Source: CAYUWG01 sp964448285 (GTDB lineage Bacteria; Bacteroidota; Ignavibacteria; SZUA-365). From it: a DNA stretch of 29,768 nt. A program made the position numbers and the translations under genes. The DNA is taken from contig CAYUWG010000049.1 in NCBI GenBank assembly GCA_964448285.1, positions 1-29,768 of the forward strand, given 5' to 3'. Positions 10,047 through 17,797 of this stretch are shown piece after piece (positions within the stretch are counted from its first letter, which is position 1; each line of letters opens with the position of its first letter). The notes beneath the pieces are model-generated. The model did no database searches, had not been told where the DNA came from, and saw only the letters and a list, made by a program, of their open reading frames with translations.

Positions 10047-10075
10047 CAAAAAAATTCACCGCCAATATAGGCGAC
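10047..10075 (-). terminator. Probable terminator of msrC
   Basis: On the minus strand a GC-rich hairpin (10070-10075 with 10058-10063, loop of six bases) is followed five bases later by a run of seven T. It lies just downstream of the left-hand copy of the msrC stop codon (10086-10088), which makes sense if the N gap is not real sequence. Confidence 0.5.
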
Positions 10076-10283
10076 TTATCGAACATCAGTCAACAGGCGA
10101 TGAAATTCTTTCCAACGATACTTCAATGNNNNNNNNNNNNNNNNNNNNNNNNNNNNNNNNNNNNNNNNNNNNNNNNNNNNNNNNNNNNNNNNNNNNNNNN
10201 NNNNNNNNNNNNNNNNNNNNNNNNNNNNACTTATCGAACATCAGTCAACAGGCGATGAAATTCTTTCCAACGATACTTCAATG
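10074..10283. repeat. Identical 55-base overlap on both sides of the N gap
   Basis: Bases 10074-10128 and 10229-10283 are identical over all 55 positions and abut the N run on each side. An overlap of exactly 55 is what a de Bruijn assembly at k=55 leaves between adjoining contigs. The simplest reading is one genomic copy; a genuine direct repeat flanking missing DNA cannot be excluded. Confidence 0.85.
10129..10228. other. Scaffold gap of 100 N
   Basis: The run is exactly 100 N, the default filler for a gap of unknown size. The stretch from 9894 to 10240 contains, apart from this gap, only the flippase upstream region and the msrC terminator; I see no gene in it. Confidence 0.98.
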
Positions 10284-10702
10284 TACGATGCGACCTGCTC
10301 GAAGAACGTCACATCAGGCGGGAGAAAGCGATTCGGTTCCGGCGAATCCACGTCCAGAACTCCGATCATTTTTCCATGCTTATGCAGCGGAATAACAAGC
10401 TCCGATCTTGATGCTGCATCGCATGCGATATGGCCTTCAAACGAAAGCACGTCCGGGACGACGATAGTTTTGTCTCGTTGTGCCGCTGTTCCGCATACAC
10501 CCTTACCGAGCGCAATCTCGATGCACGCAGGTTTTCCATGAAACGGGCCGAGCATGAGTTTTCCGTTATCGATGAGATAGAAGCCGACCCAATTGATGCG
10601 CTCGACCGTCCAGAAGAGGTATGATGCAACATTCGCCAGAATCGATATCGGCGTTTGTTCACCTTCGCATAGCGCTCTGATCTGTGCGAGCGATTCGTCC
10701 AT
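10241..10702 (-). CDS. msrC: Free methionine-(R)-sulfoxide reductase (GAF-domain fRMsr)
   Basis: The protein is a single GAF domain of 153 residues, the usual fRMsr length. It keeps the three redox cysteines of the family: Cys60 in KPAC, Cys70 in GVCGTA and Cys94 in HIACDAAS. Their 10 and 24 residue spacings match those of E. coli YebR/MsrC. The enzyme reduces free methionine-R-sulfoxide in the cytoplasm using thioredoxin, part of oxidative-stress repair. The ATG at 10702 is chosen because the frame upstream of it (to 10876) shows no similarity and would run into the neighbouring divergent gene. The stop lies within the 55-base segment that is duplicated at the gap, but the coding sequence itself is intact in the right-hand contig. 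Confidence 0.92.
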   Translation of the reverse strand: MDESLAQIRALCEGEQTPISILANVASYLFWTVERINWVGFYLIDNGKLMLGPFHGKPACIEIALGKGVCGTAAQRDKTIVVPDVLSFEGHIACDAASRSELVIPLHKHGKMIGVLDVDSPEPNRFLPPDVTFFEQVASYIEVSLERISSPVD

Positions 10703-10826
10703 CGTTTGTGGTTGTTGTGAAATGGAATACACGGAACTGGAATTGAAATGTGTCCGGTCTTTACGTTTACACCGGGCGAAAAAACTTACTATGTTAATGC
10801 AGCATTCACAACCAAAGGTGGAAACA

Positions 10827-11345
10827 ATGAAACAGCTTCTTACACTTGTCTTTCTCGGATTCACGGTTAACAACACATTCGCGCAGGGAAGTGAGTCACC
10901 TGCCGTGCCTCAGGAACAGGAGATCAACGTCTTTGCCGAGGGTGAACGTTGGGGCGTTGGCTTGCAGGCAGGACTTCTTTCAGGCTATGGAGTCGGAGTC
11001 CGATTTCATCCACAAGGAAGATGGGGCGGTCAAATTGCAGGTGTCGCATTCAAAGCAAGCGATAATCTGATTAGCTCGATCGGTGCTGAAGTCCAGTTCG
11101 ATCTCGATGTGATGAACTGGGCTCGGTTCTACACCTATGCAGCGGCAGGATATTACAGTAACGGCAAGGACGATAAACCACTCAAGGCGCCATTTCGGGC
11201 AGGATTAGGGATTGCATATGAGTGGGTTCTATCCGGAAAGCTCATCATCAATGTGAGTCTTGCGTTCACTTACTTTAACGTACACAATGCCGATGATGAC
11301 ATCCTGCCATTGCCCCAAGCCGGATTCTACTACTACTTCCAGTAG
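10827..11345 (+). CDS. Small outer-membrane beta-barrel-like protein, unknown function
   Basis: This 172-residue protein has a signal peptide (MKQLLTLVFLGFTVNNTFAQ, cleaved near AQG). The mature part alternates polar and hydrophobic/aromatic residues in strands (WGVGLQAGLLSGYGVGVRF, FYTYAAAGYYSNGK, KLIINVSLAFTYFN) and ends with the aromatic QAGFYYYFQ, as in 8-stranded outer-membrane barrels. No specific family is recognised. The ATG at 10827 is preceded by AAGGTGG, so upstream in-frame starts (to 10593), which overlap divergent msrC, are not used. Confidence 0.75.
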   Translation: MKQLLTLVFLGFTVNNTFAQGSESPAVPQEQEINVFAEGERWGVGLQAGLLSGYGVGVRFHPQGRWGGQIAGVAFKASDNLISSIGAEVQFDLDVMNWARFYTYAAAGYYSNGKDDKPLKAPFRAGLGIAYEWVLSGKLIINVSLAFTYFNVHNADDDILPLPQAGFYYYFQ

Positions 11346-11370
11346 TGCTGAACGCAGTAGTGCTGAACGC
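11341..11370 (+). repeat. Tandem 15-bp duplication across a stop codon
   Basis: AGTAGTGCTGAACGC occurs twice head to tail (11341-11355, 11356-11370). The first copy contains the TAG stop of the barrel-protein gene. It looks like a recent slippage or small duplication. Confidence 0.85.
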
Positions 11371-11479
11371 GATTCTGATAATCCCAACGATTTGTCTGGT
11401 TCGAAGATATCCGACTCAGAATTGTGTCAGGAAAAAACCTGAAATGAACGCCAGAATGCGACGAAGTGCGCTGGTCAGC

Positions 11480-11510
11480 TTGCAGCAACGACTCGATTTT
11501 GCTACGTTTG
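11480..11510 (+). promoter_or_regulatory. Bacteroidota-type promoter for the tRNA genes
   Basis: TTG (11480-11482), a 20-base spacer and TACGTTTG (11503-11510) fit TTG-N20-TAnnTTTG. The expected start near 11517 lies just before tRNA-Lys at 11523. The rest of 11371-11479 shows nothing recognisable. Confidence 0.7.
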
Positions 11511-11522
11511 CAGACCCCCGCT

Positions 11523-11594
11523 GGGGCTGTAGCTCAGTGGTAGAGCATCTGCCTTTTAAGCAGAGGGTCGATGGTTCAAGCCCATCCAGCCTCA
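11523..11594 (+). tRNA. tRNA-Lys (anticodon TTT)
   Basis: A complete cloverleaf of 72 bases: acceptor GGGGCTG pairs with CAGCCTC (one G-T), with discriminator A. The anticodon stem TCTGC/GCAGA encloses the loop CTTTTAA, giving anticodon TTT, and the T loop reads TTCAAGC. CCA is not encoded. Confidence 0.96.
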
Positions 11595-11602
11595 CGAAAT
11601 CA

Positions 11603-11686
11603 GCGGAAGTGGTGAAATTGGCAGACACACCATCTTGAGGGGGTGGCGCTCGAAAGGGCATGCGGGTTCAAGTCCCGCCTTCCGCA
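11603..11686 (+). tRNA. tRNA-Leu (anticodon GAG)
   Basis: An 84-base class II tRNA: acceptor GCGGAAG/CTTCCGC, anticodon stem CCATC/GGTGG around TTGAGGG (anticodon GAG), a long variable arm with its own GCTC-GAAA-GGGC hairpin, and T stem GCGGG/CCCGC. CCA is not encoded. It lies eight bases after tRNA-Lys and shares its promoter. Confidence 0.96.
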
Positions 11687-11751
11687 CAAAACACACTGGC
11701 ATCGCACGATGGCAGTTACTTCCTCCCCTCCGACAGCAAGGAGATCACTTG

Positions 11752-12498
11752 ATGCAGCGACGGAACATTCTCATACTTACAATCTTCTTTGCGCTCACTG
11801 CCGTAGCGCAGCAGAATAACGATGCCAAGAAGCTCTACAACGAGGGCAACGCAAAACTCAAAGCCGGTGACTTTGCAGGTGCAATCACCAAATACGAAGA
11901 GGCGTTGAAGCTCGAGAAGCACGAGTTCTTTTACTACCAGCTTGGTTTAGCACATCGGAAATCACGCTCCGAGGATCAGGCAATCAAAGCATTCCAGAAT
12001 GCCGTGAGTGTCAATCCCAAATTTGCAGCAGGCTACAACGCGCTTGGCGGAGGTTACTTCGCGATGAAGCAATACGACAAATCGCTCGAGCACTATGAAA
12101 AAGCCCTCGCGGAAAATCCGACCCTTGGCCCGGCAAAAAAAGGTCTTGCGGCCTCACAAGCTGCACTTGCCGCAGAGTTGGTAAACAAAGGTGAAACGAC
12201 AAAGGTGATCGACCTGACGAAGAAGGCTATCGAAAACGATCCTTCCCTTGCGCAAGCCTATGTGATCATGGCACAGGCCTACAACAAGGACGGAAAACTC
12301 TCGGAAGCGATTCAGGCAGCCGAATCAGCGATTAAAACGATGAAGACTGCAAGGAAAGGCGCTGCATATTTCGAACTCGGCATTGCACATAGGAACTCAG
12401 GAAATATGACCAAGGCAAAGGAAGCATTCCTCGAAGCGAAAAAAGATCCGACCTATGCGCGTAACGCCGACTACGAACTGAAGCAACTCCCGAAATAA
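11752..12498 (+). CDS. Exported TPR-repeat protein
   Basis: This 248-residue protein has a signal peptide (MQRRNILILTIFFALTAVAQ) and then is built of tetratricopeptide repeats: AKKLYNEGNAKLKAGDFAGA, KAFQNAVSVNPKFAAGYNAL, KSLEHYEKALAENPTLGPAK, and further copies to the C-terminus. TPR arrays are protein-binding scaffolds; the partner is unknown. Location is probably periplasmic. AAGGAG eight bases before the ATG at 11752 fixes the start. It lies 65 bases after tRNA-Leu with no intervening terminator, so it may be read from the tRNA promoter. A terminator follows. Confidence 0.85.
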   Translation: MQRRNILILTIFFALTAVAQQNNDAKKLYNEGNAKLKAGDFAGAITKYEEALKLEKHEFFYYQLGLAHRKSRSEDQAIKAFQNAVSVNPKFAAGYNALGGGYFAMKQYDKSLEHYEKALAENPTLGPAKKGLAASQAALAAELVNKGETTKVIDLTKKAIENDPSLAQAYVIMAQAYNKDGKLSEAIQAAESAIKTMKTARKGAAYFELGIAHRNSGNMTKAKEAFLEAKKDPTYARNADYELKQLPK

Positions 12499-12521
12499 TT
12501 TCACTGACACACGTCAATGAC

Positions 12522-12547
12522 AACCGCCAACAGGCGGTTTTCTTTTT
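12522..12547 (+). terminator. Rho-independent terminator after the TPR gene
   Basis: A 7-bp stem AACCGCC/GGCGGTT with a four-base loop is followed by TTTCTTTTT. It lies between two convergent genes and overlaps the stop of the TonB receptor gene by two bases, so the hairpin may serve both directions. Confidence 0.85.
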
Positions 12548-14747
12548 AGAACTCCGATGCGATCGTCAAAATGAAATTCCGTATCGGGGAAAGGTTACCG
12601 GGGACTTCGACGAAATGATATTGAAAGAGATTGTTCGCGCTCAACGTGATGCGTAACGGAAGAAATGCAGAAAGATGGTATGACAGCCTAACGTCCGTGA
12701 GAAACGTCTCGACGCGCTTATCCGCATCCGTTACGACAAGCGCCAAAGCTCTATCGATCTCTTCGATCCGGCTGGCGTAGCGAAAATCCACGCCGAGCTT
12801 CCACTGCTCGAAAGTGAGATTTCCTTCCGCATGAGCAAGGTGCCGCGGGCGATATTTCATGATGGAGTTTGTCGTACGGTCCTTCGGAAAAATGTACGTG
12901 TAACCGAGCATCGTTTCGAAAACCTTGTCGAAGAAGGACGCACGAAGCAGGACCTCAGCACCTTCGATTCGGGCGCTCGTGATGTTGCTGAAGTAAATAC
13001 GTCCGTCCTGAGCATCGATTGTCGGTTCAACGAGGTTTTCAAAATCGTTCACGAATAAGGCCACGTCCACCGTTGCTGGAATAGGAAGCTTCTGCTGAAA
13101 GCCGAGTTCGTAAGAGGTTGAGCGCTCGGAGCGGAGGTGTGGATTGGGCTTGGTTGTCAAACCTGCGCCGGCCGCCGAAGTGAAGCGTTCGGCAATGGAA
13201 GGCGAGCGGAATCCCCAACCGTAAGACGCCCGGAAGACCGTGCCGTCTCCCGGCGACCACGTTGCGCCAACGCGGGGATTGACTTCGTATTCGGACTCGG
13301 AGGTATCGATCCTGGTGATATCGAAACGCGCACCTGCGGAGAGATTGATCGAGTAAGGGAGTTTCACATCGTCCTGTGCATATACTGCGACGGTAACGCC
13401 GTCTCGATTGCCATAGGTGCGAGCATCGACGTGATGAAACTGCCCTTCGATCCCCGCTACGATAATGTGATTGTCCCAGGGTGTGGTTGTACCCTGAAAC
13501 TGTCCCATGAAAACCTGTGCGGTCGATTGTGTCTTGTCCGCAGGGCGTAAAGAAAAATCCGAGGTGTCGCTGAAAGTATCATATGCCGTTCGGTAATACG
13601 ATCCCCGCACATGGTATGCAAACGACGAACTGACGCTTTCCCGATATTCGACGGCAGCCTGGAGCTTTGTCGAGTGAATGCGTTCTGTGAGATCAGAGCC
13701 AAGAGGCGGTTCAAGTGCATGCTTCAAGTCCTGCCAGAAGATCCAATTCCCACGGTCGTCGTACGCGTATGAAATCATGCCTTTGAGTTGCTTCATCGGC
13801 GAAATGCTGAGACCCGCACTCGCAGTCGCGTTCCATTTTATGAAGTCGTCCCGCCGCCTATATCCCTGGTTATGACGAACGCCGCCTGTGAGCATTGCAT
13901 GGCCTGATTCAAAGACTTCAACACTCTGAACGTCCACGCCGTTGAACCACCGGGGACTACTCCCCCACCACTTCCATTCCGGGTATCGGGGGTTCTCGTA
14001 AAAACCGGAGTGCAATCGAAAACGTGTGACTTGCTTTTCCGGACGTTTCGTGATGACATTAATGACGCCTCCTAAAGCACTCGATCCATAGAGCGCTGAA
14101 CCTGCTCCCTTCACGACTTCTATCCTATCGATCATGAACATGGGTATCGCATCGAATTTCATTTCCCCGGCGTCTCCGGCAAGAACCGGTACGCCATCCA
14201 TCAGAAGAAGCACACGGGAACCGATTCCACGACTATAGCCGCTCGATCCACGAACATTCACTTGAGATTCCGTCATGTTCACGCCGGGTACTTTTCGCAA
14301 TGCATCATCGAGCGAATGAATCGCGCGCTCCTCGATGCTGCGTCCTTCGAGCACGGAGATGCTCACGGGAATTTCTTCGAAGCTCTGTGGCCGGCGTCCT
14401 GCTGTCACGACAACCTCGTCGGTAAGCACGAGTGATTCCGCAAGTGTGATCGGGATGCTGCTCGTTTTCCCTGCTTCAACAACGACGAGGACCTCTTTTT
14501 TCTGGTAACCGATCATCGAAACGACAAGCACTTGATCACCGGCTTTCACTTTTTGAATCGAGAACTCTCCCTTCATATTCGTCGCGGAACCGAGAACGGT
14601 CCCTTTCACCATCACGTTGACGCCGATAAGCGGGTCACCAAGTTCATCGGTTACCTTCCCGGAAATACTCCCTGTCTGCGCCCAACTCGCTGAGCACCAT
14701 GCCGACAGGAAGATTAAAATCAGCGGCGCAAATTTATCGGCGTGCAT
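12546..14747 (-). CDS. TonB-dependent outer-membrane receptor with carboxypeptidase-regulatory-like N-terminal domain
   Basis: A 733-residue receptor with signal peptide (cleaved near SWAQ). Next is a carboxypeptidase-regulatory-like domain (SISGKVTDELGDPLIGVNV to MIGYQKKEVLV, about residues 25-100), then DEVVVTAGRRPQSFEEIPV. The plug follows (DDALRKVPGVNMTE, VLLLMDGVPVLAGDAGEMKFD, IEVVKGAGSALYGSSALGGVI), then a 22-strand barrel ending in a terminal aromatic strand (FILTIASEF). It imports a ligand across the outer membrane using TonB energy. It is the last gene of the operon and overlaps the deoxynucleoside kinase stop by 14 bases, so the two are probably translationally coupled. A cob(I)alamin adenosyltransferase two genes upstream makes a corrinoid possible; barrel sequence alone does not identify the substrate. 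Confidence 0.9.
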   Translation of the reverse strand: MHADKFAPLILIFLSAWCSASWAQTGSISGKVTDELGDPLIGVNVMVKGTVLGSATNMKGEFSIQKVKAGDQVLVVSMIGYQKKEVLVVVEAGKTSSIPITLAESLVLTDEVVVTAGRRPQSFEEIPVSISVLEGRSIEERAIHSLDDALRKVPGVNMTESQVNVRGSSGYSRGIGSRVLLLMDGVPVLAGDAGEMKFDAIPMFMIDRIEVVKGAGSALYGSSALGGVINVITKRPEKQVTRFRLHSGFYENPRYPEWKWWGSSPRWFNGVDVQSVEVFESGHAMLTGGVRHNQGYRRRDDFIKWNATASAGLSISPMKQLKGMISYAYDDRGNWIFWQDLKHALEPPLGSDLTERIHSTKLQAAVEYRESVSSSFAYHVRGSYYRTAYDTFSDTSDFSLRPADKTQSTAQVFMGQFQGTTTPWDNHIIVAGIEGQFHHVDARTYGNRDGVTVAVYAQDDVKLPYSINLSAGARFDITRIDTSESEYEVNPRVGATWSPGDGTVFRASYGWGFRSPSIAERFTSAAGAGLTTKPNPHLRSERSTSYELGFQQKLPIPATVDVALFVNDFENLVEPTIDAQDGRIYFSNITSARIEGAEVLLRASFFDKVFETMLGYTYIFPKDRTTNSIMKYRPRHLAHAEGNLTFEQWKLGVDFRYASRIEEIDRALALVVTDADKRVETFLTDVRLSYHLSAFLPLRITLSANNLFQYHFVEVPGNLSPIRNFILTIASEF

Positions 14748-15348
14748 ATGCCGCTTTATCGATCCGATACAGCAGTTCCTCCTGCTTCTGCCGATCATGG
14801 ACGAAGTCCAATTCGTCCGTATCGATCACAAGCAACGGACCTAAAGAATACGATTGGATCCATTGCTCATAGAGGACGTTGAGTTGCTGCAAGTACTCTC
14901 TTGAGATGTTCTGTTCGAAATCCCTTCCACGAAGACGAATCTGCTCGATGAGCGTATCGACGGTGCAACGCAGATAGACGATCAGGTCGGGAGGTTTGAG
15001 ATAGCTTGTCATCACTTCGTAGAGTGCGCGATAATTCCGGTAGTCGCGGTCGTCCATCATGCCGATGGCATGAAGGTTTTTCGCGAAGATGTTTGCGTCT
15101 TCGTAAATGCTGCGATCCTGCACGGCCCTTTCCTTTCTTTGCAGAATGTCCCGCTGCAATGCAAAGCGTTGCGAGAGAAAATACACCTGCAGATGGAAGG
15201 ACCAGCGCTTCATGTCCGCGTAAAAATCAGGGAGATAAGGATTGTCATCGACAGATTCGAAATAGGGCTTCCATCGAAACTTCTCATAGAGAAGCGATGT
15301 GAGGGAGGATTTTCCGGCTCCGATATTTCCCGCTATGGTGATGAGCAT
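14734..15348 (-). CDS. Deoxynucleoside kinase (dAdo/dGuo-kinase type)
   Basis: The 204-residue enzyme has a P-loop GNIGAGKSS at residues 7-15, the substrate-site glutamate region FESVDDNPYL, the catalytic DRS motif in QDRSIYED, and the LID arginines in RLRGRDFE. Length and motif order match the monophosphate kinases that phosphorylate deoxyadenosine or deoxyguanosine with ATP in nucleotide salvage. Which base it prefers is not readable here. It follows the adenosyltransferase by 10 bases and overlaps the TonB receptor gene by 14. Confidence 0.9.
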   Translation of the reverse strand: MLITIAGNIGAGKSSLTSLLYEKFRWKPYFESVDDNPYLPDFYADMKRWSFHLQVYFLSQRFALQRDILQRKERAVQDRSIYEDANIFAKNLHAIGMMDDRDYRNYRALYEVMTSYLKPPDLIVYLRCTVDTLIEQIRLRGRDFEQNISREYLQQLNVLYEQWIQSYSLGPLLVIDTDELDFVHDRQKQEELLYRIDKAAYARR

Positions 15349-15358
15349 TGATAGGCTG

Positions 15359-15904
15359 TTACGGTCGTACCCAACGGACGTCGTGAATCCCGAGCTTGTG
15401 GTTGAGCCATCGCGCGAGAACGAAAAGGAAATCCGAAAGGCGATTGAGGTACTTCACGTTCCATGGGTTGATCGCTTCTCCTTCTGTGAGACTGACACAT
15501 GCACGCTCGGCTCTTCGGCAAACAGCGCGGCAGAGATGAATCCTCGCACTCTCTTCTGCGCCGCCCGGCAGGATGAATGAGCGAAGTGGTTCTAACTCGC
15601 TTTCCATCGCATCGATTGCCGATTCCATCCAGTCGACGTGAGATTCATCGATGCGGAGGATCGTTGCATTCGGTGTATCGAGTGGCGTTGCGAGATCGGA
15701 GCCGAGAATAAAAAGTTCGTTCTGAATACGATTGATGTACGCAGCAGCTTCGTCGAATCCGATGACAAGTACAGCGTGTCCGAGATAAGCATTCAACTCA
15801 TCAACCGTACCATAGGCTTCAATCCGTTTGTGATTCTTGTTCAGACGGCGTCCGCCGAACAGCGCTGTCGTACCGTCATCGCCTTTCTTCGTGTAAATCT
15901 TCAT
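15359..15904 (-). CDS. ATP:cob(I)alamin adenosyltransferase (PduO type)
   Basis: A 181-residue protein with the family N-terminus TKKGDDGTTALFGG, the ATP-site segment RIEAYGTVDELNAYLG, the helix RRAERACVSL, and the active-site NRLSDFLFVLARWLN near the C-terminus. It transfers the adenosyl group of ATP to cob(I)alamin to make adenosylcobalamin, the cofactor of methylmalonyl-CoA mutase and class II ribonucleotide reductase, among others. The ATG at 15904 is 16 bases after the upstream gene's stop and fits the usual N-terminus MKIYTKKGD; an upstream extension to 15961 is not conserved-looking. Confidence 0.93.
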   Translation of the reverse strand: MKIYTKKGDDGTTALFGGRRLNKNHKRIEAYGTVDELNAYLGHAVLVIGFDEAAAYINRIQNELFILGSDLATPLDTPNATILRIDESHVDWMESAIDAMESELEPLRSFILPGGAEESARIHLCRAVCRRAERACVSLTEGEAINPWNVKYLNRLSDFLFVLARWLNHKLGIHDVRWVRP

Positions 15905-15920
15905 TACGGTACACTCAACT

Positions 15921-16853
15921 TCACTGCTGTCCGGCCAGGAGATTCGCCTTGGAAAATGCATTCATAATTTCTTGTGGTCCAGGGATCCCGTTCCAAACAG
16001 CCGTGACAACTCCGCTTCGTAAAATGAACGTGCGCGGAAGCGTTCGATAAAGAGCTTTTGCGAAGCGTGGCTCGATCGCGCCGACGTGGAATGACGTTCC
16101 GTACTGAAACATGAGCGTCGTCAACTGATCCGAACCATCGATGATCAGACCTATGGCTGAAGGGACACCTTCCTGCTGAGCGATCGCGTTCATCATCATC
16201 ACGTCCGATTCGATGGTCGGTTCATGGATCGAAAAGAGAAACACGACGTGAGCGTCCTCATTGAGATTCTTGTACAGACCTTCCGTGGGCCATGATTGAA
16301 AGGAATTCCCTACTCGAAGCTGTGTGACGATCGAATCGACGGGCAACTGATAGCTCCATCCGATCAGAAGCGCCGCGATGACAGCAAAGAGGATCACGAT
16401 GCTGCCCTTCCAGATTTTCCAAGCTTGACGCTGCGTTCGCAGAACGAGAAAAGAAAACAACAGCGCAGCGATCATGAGCGAATCCTCGATGATGACAGAC
16501 TCAGGGCCGCGATGCGCGAGATTGCCGAAACAACCGCAGTTGCTCGTCACTCCGGTAATCATGGCGTATGCCGTAATACCGATGAAACAAACGAGGAGTA
16601 TGATCGACGCGGTCGTAAATATGCGCGGCTTGAGATTGACAAGGAGCGCCGCTGCCAGGACATATTCGAGGATGATCAATGACCACGCGGCAATCATCGA
16701 GTATTGGGGAAGGATCGCATACTCCCGGATTTGTTCAGCAAAGCCGTTCGGGTCGAATGCCTTGAACGTGGCTGCTACCAGAAACACTCCCGCAACGATG
16801 ACTTGAAGTATCATTGCGACGGTTCGCAGGACTTTGTTTTCGGAGAGCATCAT
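15921..16853 (-). CDS. MauE/DoxX-like membrane protein with C-terminal thioredoxin-like extension lacking CxxC
   Basis: A 310-residue protein. The first ~180 residues contain five or so membrane spans of the MauE/DoxX redox-associated type, including FLVAATFKAFDPNGF near the first span and a CGC motif (Cys106, Cys108) in SNCGCFGN between spans. The remaining ~130 residues look like a thioredoxin-fold extension (VVFLFSIHEP, then LPRTFILRSGVVTAVWNG), but with no cysteine pair. The start overlaps the upstream thioredoxin stop as ATGA, indicating coupling. A role in passing reducing equivalents across the membrane to the TlpA-like partner is inferred from this pairing. Confidence 0.75.
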   Translation of the reverse strand: MMLSENKVLRTVAMILQVIVAGVFLVAATFKAFDPNGFAEQIREYAILPQYSMIAAWSLIILEYVLAAALLVNLKPRIFTTASIILLVCFIGITAYAMITGVTSNCGCFGNLAHRGPESVIIEDSLMIAALLFSFLVLRTQRQAWKIWKGSIVILFAVIAALLIGWSYQLPVDSIVTQLRVGNSFQSWPTEGLYKNLNEDAHVVFLFSIHEPTIESDVMMMNAIAQQEGVPSAIGLIIDGSDQLTTLMFQYGTSFHVGAIEPRFAKALYRTLPRTFILRSGVVTAVWNGIPGPQEIMNAFSKANLLAGQQ

Positions 16854-17638
16854 GTTTTCTTTTTCAAGATTCCAACCATGGCATCTTCCAATGCACCGGG
16901 TGGTTCACCGATGATGCGTCCCTTCTCTTTTCCGTTCTGGTAGAAAATGATCGAGGGATAGTCGTAACCGTATTTCTCCAGTTCGTTACGAGGCTCATTA
17001 CCTCCCATGGCAATGCCGATGTACTTGTACGAAAAGTTTTTATTCCCCGCTTCCCACATCGTCTTGAAGAATTTCGGCATCACCACTTTGCACGTCGGGC
17101 ACCATGTCGCAAAGATGACGACGACTTCTACTTTCTCCGGGTAGTTCCTGATGAAATCGATTGCGCTCTTTTTCGGCTTGTATTTGTCGGCGAGCAAGCG
17201 ATACAACGGGCTGTGCGCGAGGATGATTCCCTCCGTCACGGGGCCGACGAGAGATTCCTTGATGCGGATGCCGACCTTCTTCCCTTTGTACGAAAACGTG
17301 CTTACTCCGCCGACCACCTTGTACGACGTAAGCTTTCGGCCTTTCGGAATGCCGTTGGATGAATAGGAGTGTTCGCCCGATTCGGTAAGCGCTTCATCCG
17401 GGATCGCGGAAACTGTTTTCGTACTCAGGTCAATGAGTAGCGGCGTGTCAAAGTTATCGGAGGTAAGCAGGAGAAAGGGTTTCGGATTATTCGGTTGGTA
17501 TGCCTTTCCACTGAGATCCGGTTTGGATTCGACCTCAATTTCCATTTGTGCTGCCTCATCCCATGTGAAGCTCTGCGCGAAGGATGATTGAGTGTAAAAC
17601 AAAAGGAAAGTCGAAAGAAGAAAAAGTGCAGTGTTCAT
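16850..17638 (-). CDS. Exported TlpA-like thioredoxin-family protein
   Basis: This 262-residue protein starts with a signal peptide (MNTALFLLSTFLLFYTQSSFAQ). An N-terminal region of unknown fold covers residues 25-160. Then comes a thioredoxin domain with VVVIFATWCPTCKVVMPKFF, redox cysteines Cys180 and Cys183, and the cis-proline region YDYPSIIFYQNGKEKGRI. It probably handles thiol-disulfide exchange in the periplasm. It is first in a five-gene operon; its stop overlaps the start of the MauE/DoxX-like gene. Confidence 0.85.
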   Translation of the reverse strand: MNTALFLLSTFLLFYTQSSFAQSFTWDEAAQMEIEVESKPDLSGKAYQPNNPKPFLLLTSDNFDTPLLIDLSTKTVSAIPDEALTESGEHSYSSNGIPKGRKLTSYKVVGGVSTFSYKGKKVGIRIKESLVGPVTEGIILAHSPLYRLLADKYKPKKSAIDFIRNYPEKVEVVVIFATWCPTCKVVMPKFFKTMWEAGNKNFSYKYIGIAMGGNEPRNELEKYGYDYPSIIFYQNGKEKGRIIGEPPGALEDAMVGILKKKT

Positions 17639-17699
17639 TCAGTATCTCGTGTGTTCTGTATCATTGCGGGAAAAAAGTTACGAAAGAGCGCATGGCAAT

Positions 17700-17729
17700 C
17701 AAAGGTATATCGTTGCGAATCCTTGGCAA
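17700..17729 (-). promoter_or_regulatory. Bacteroidota-type promoter for the thioredoxin-to-TonB operon
   Basis: On the minus strand: TTG (17729-17727), 19-base spacer, TACCTTTG (17707-17700). It would start near 17693 and give a leader of about 55 bases. It lies in the 159-base region shared with divergent dapD; I found no equally clean element for dapD. Confidence 0.55.
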
Positions 17730-17797
17730 CCGCTATTGGCACATTGCAGCACTTTCCGTACACTCACAAGGGAGTCTAACCATAAGGAGACGTACAC

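Noticed and set aside
12546..14747. Cobalamin riboswitch controlling the TonB receptor or adenosyltransferase
   Set aside because: No B12-box-like sequence was seen upstream of the operon, and the leader from the predicted promoter is only about 55 bases, too short for that riboswitch.
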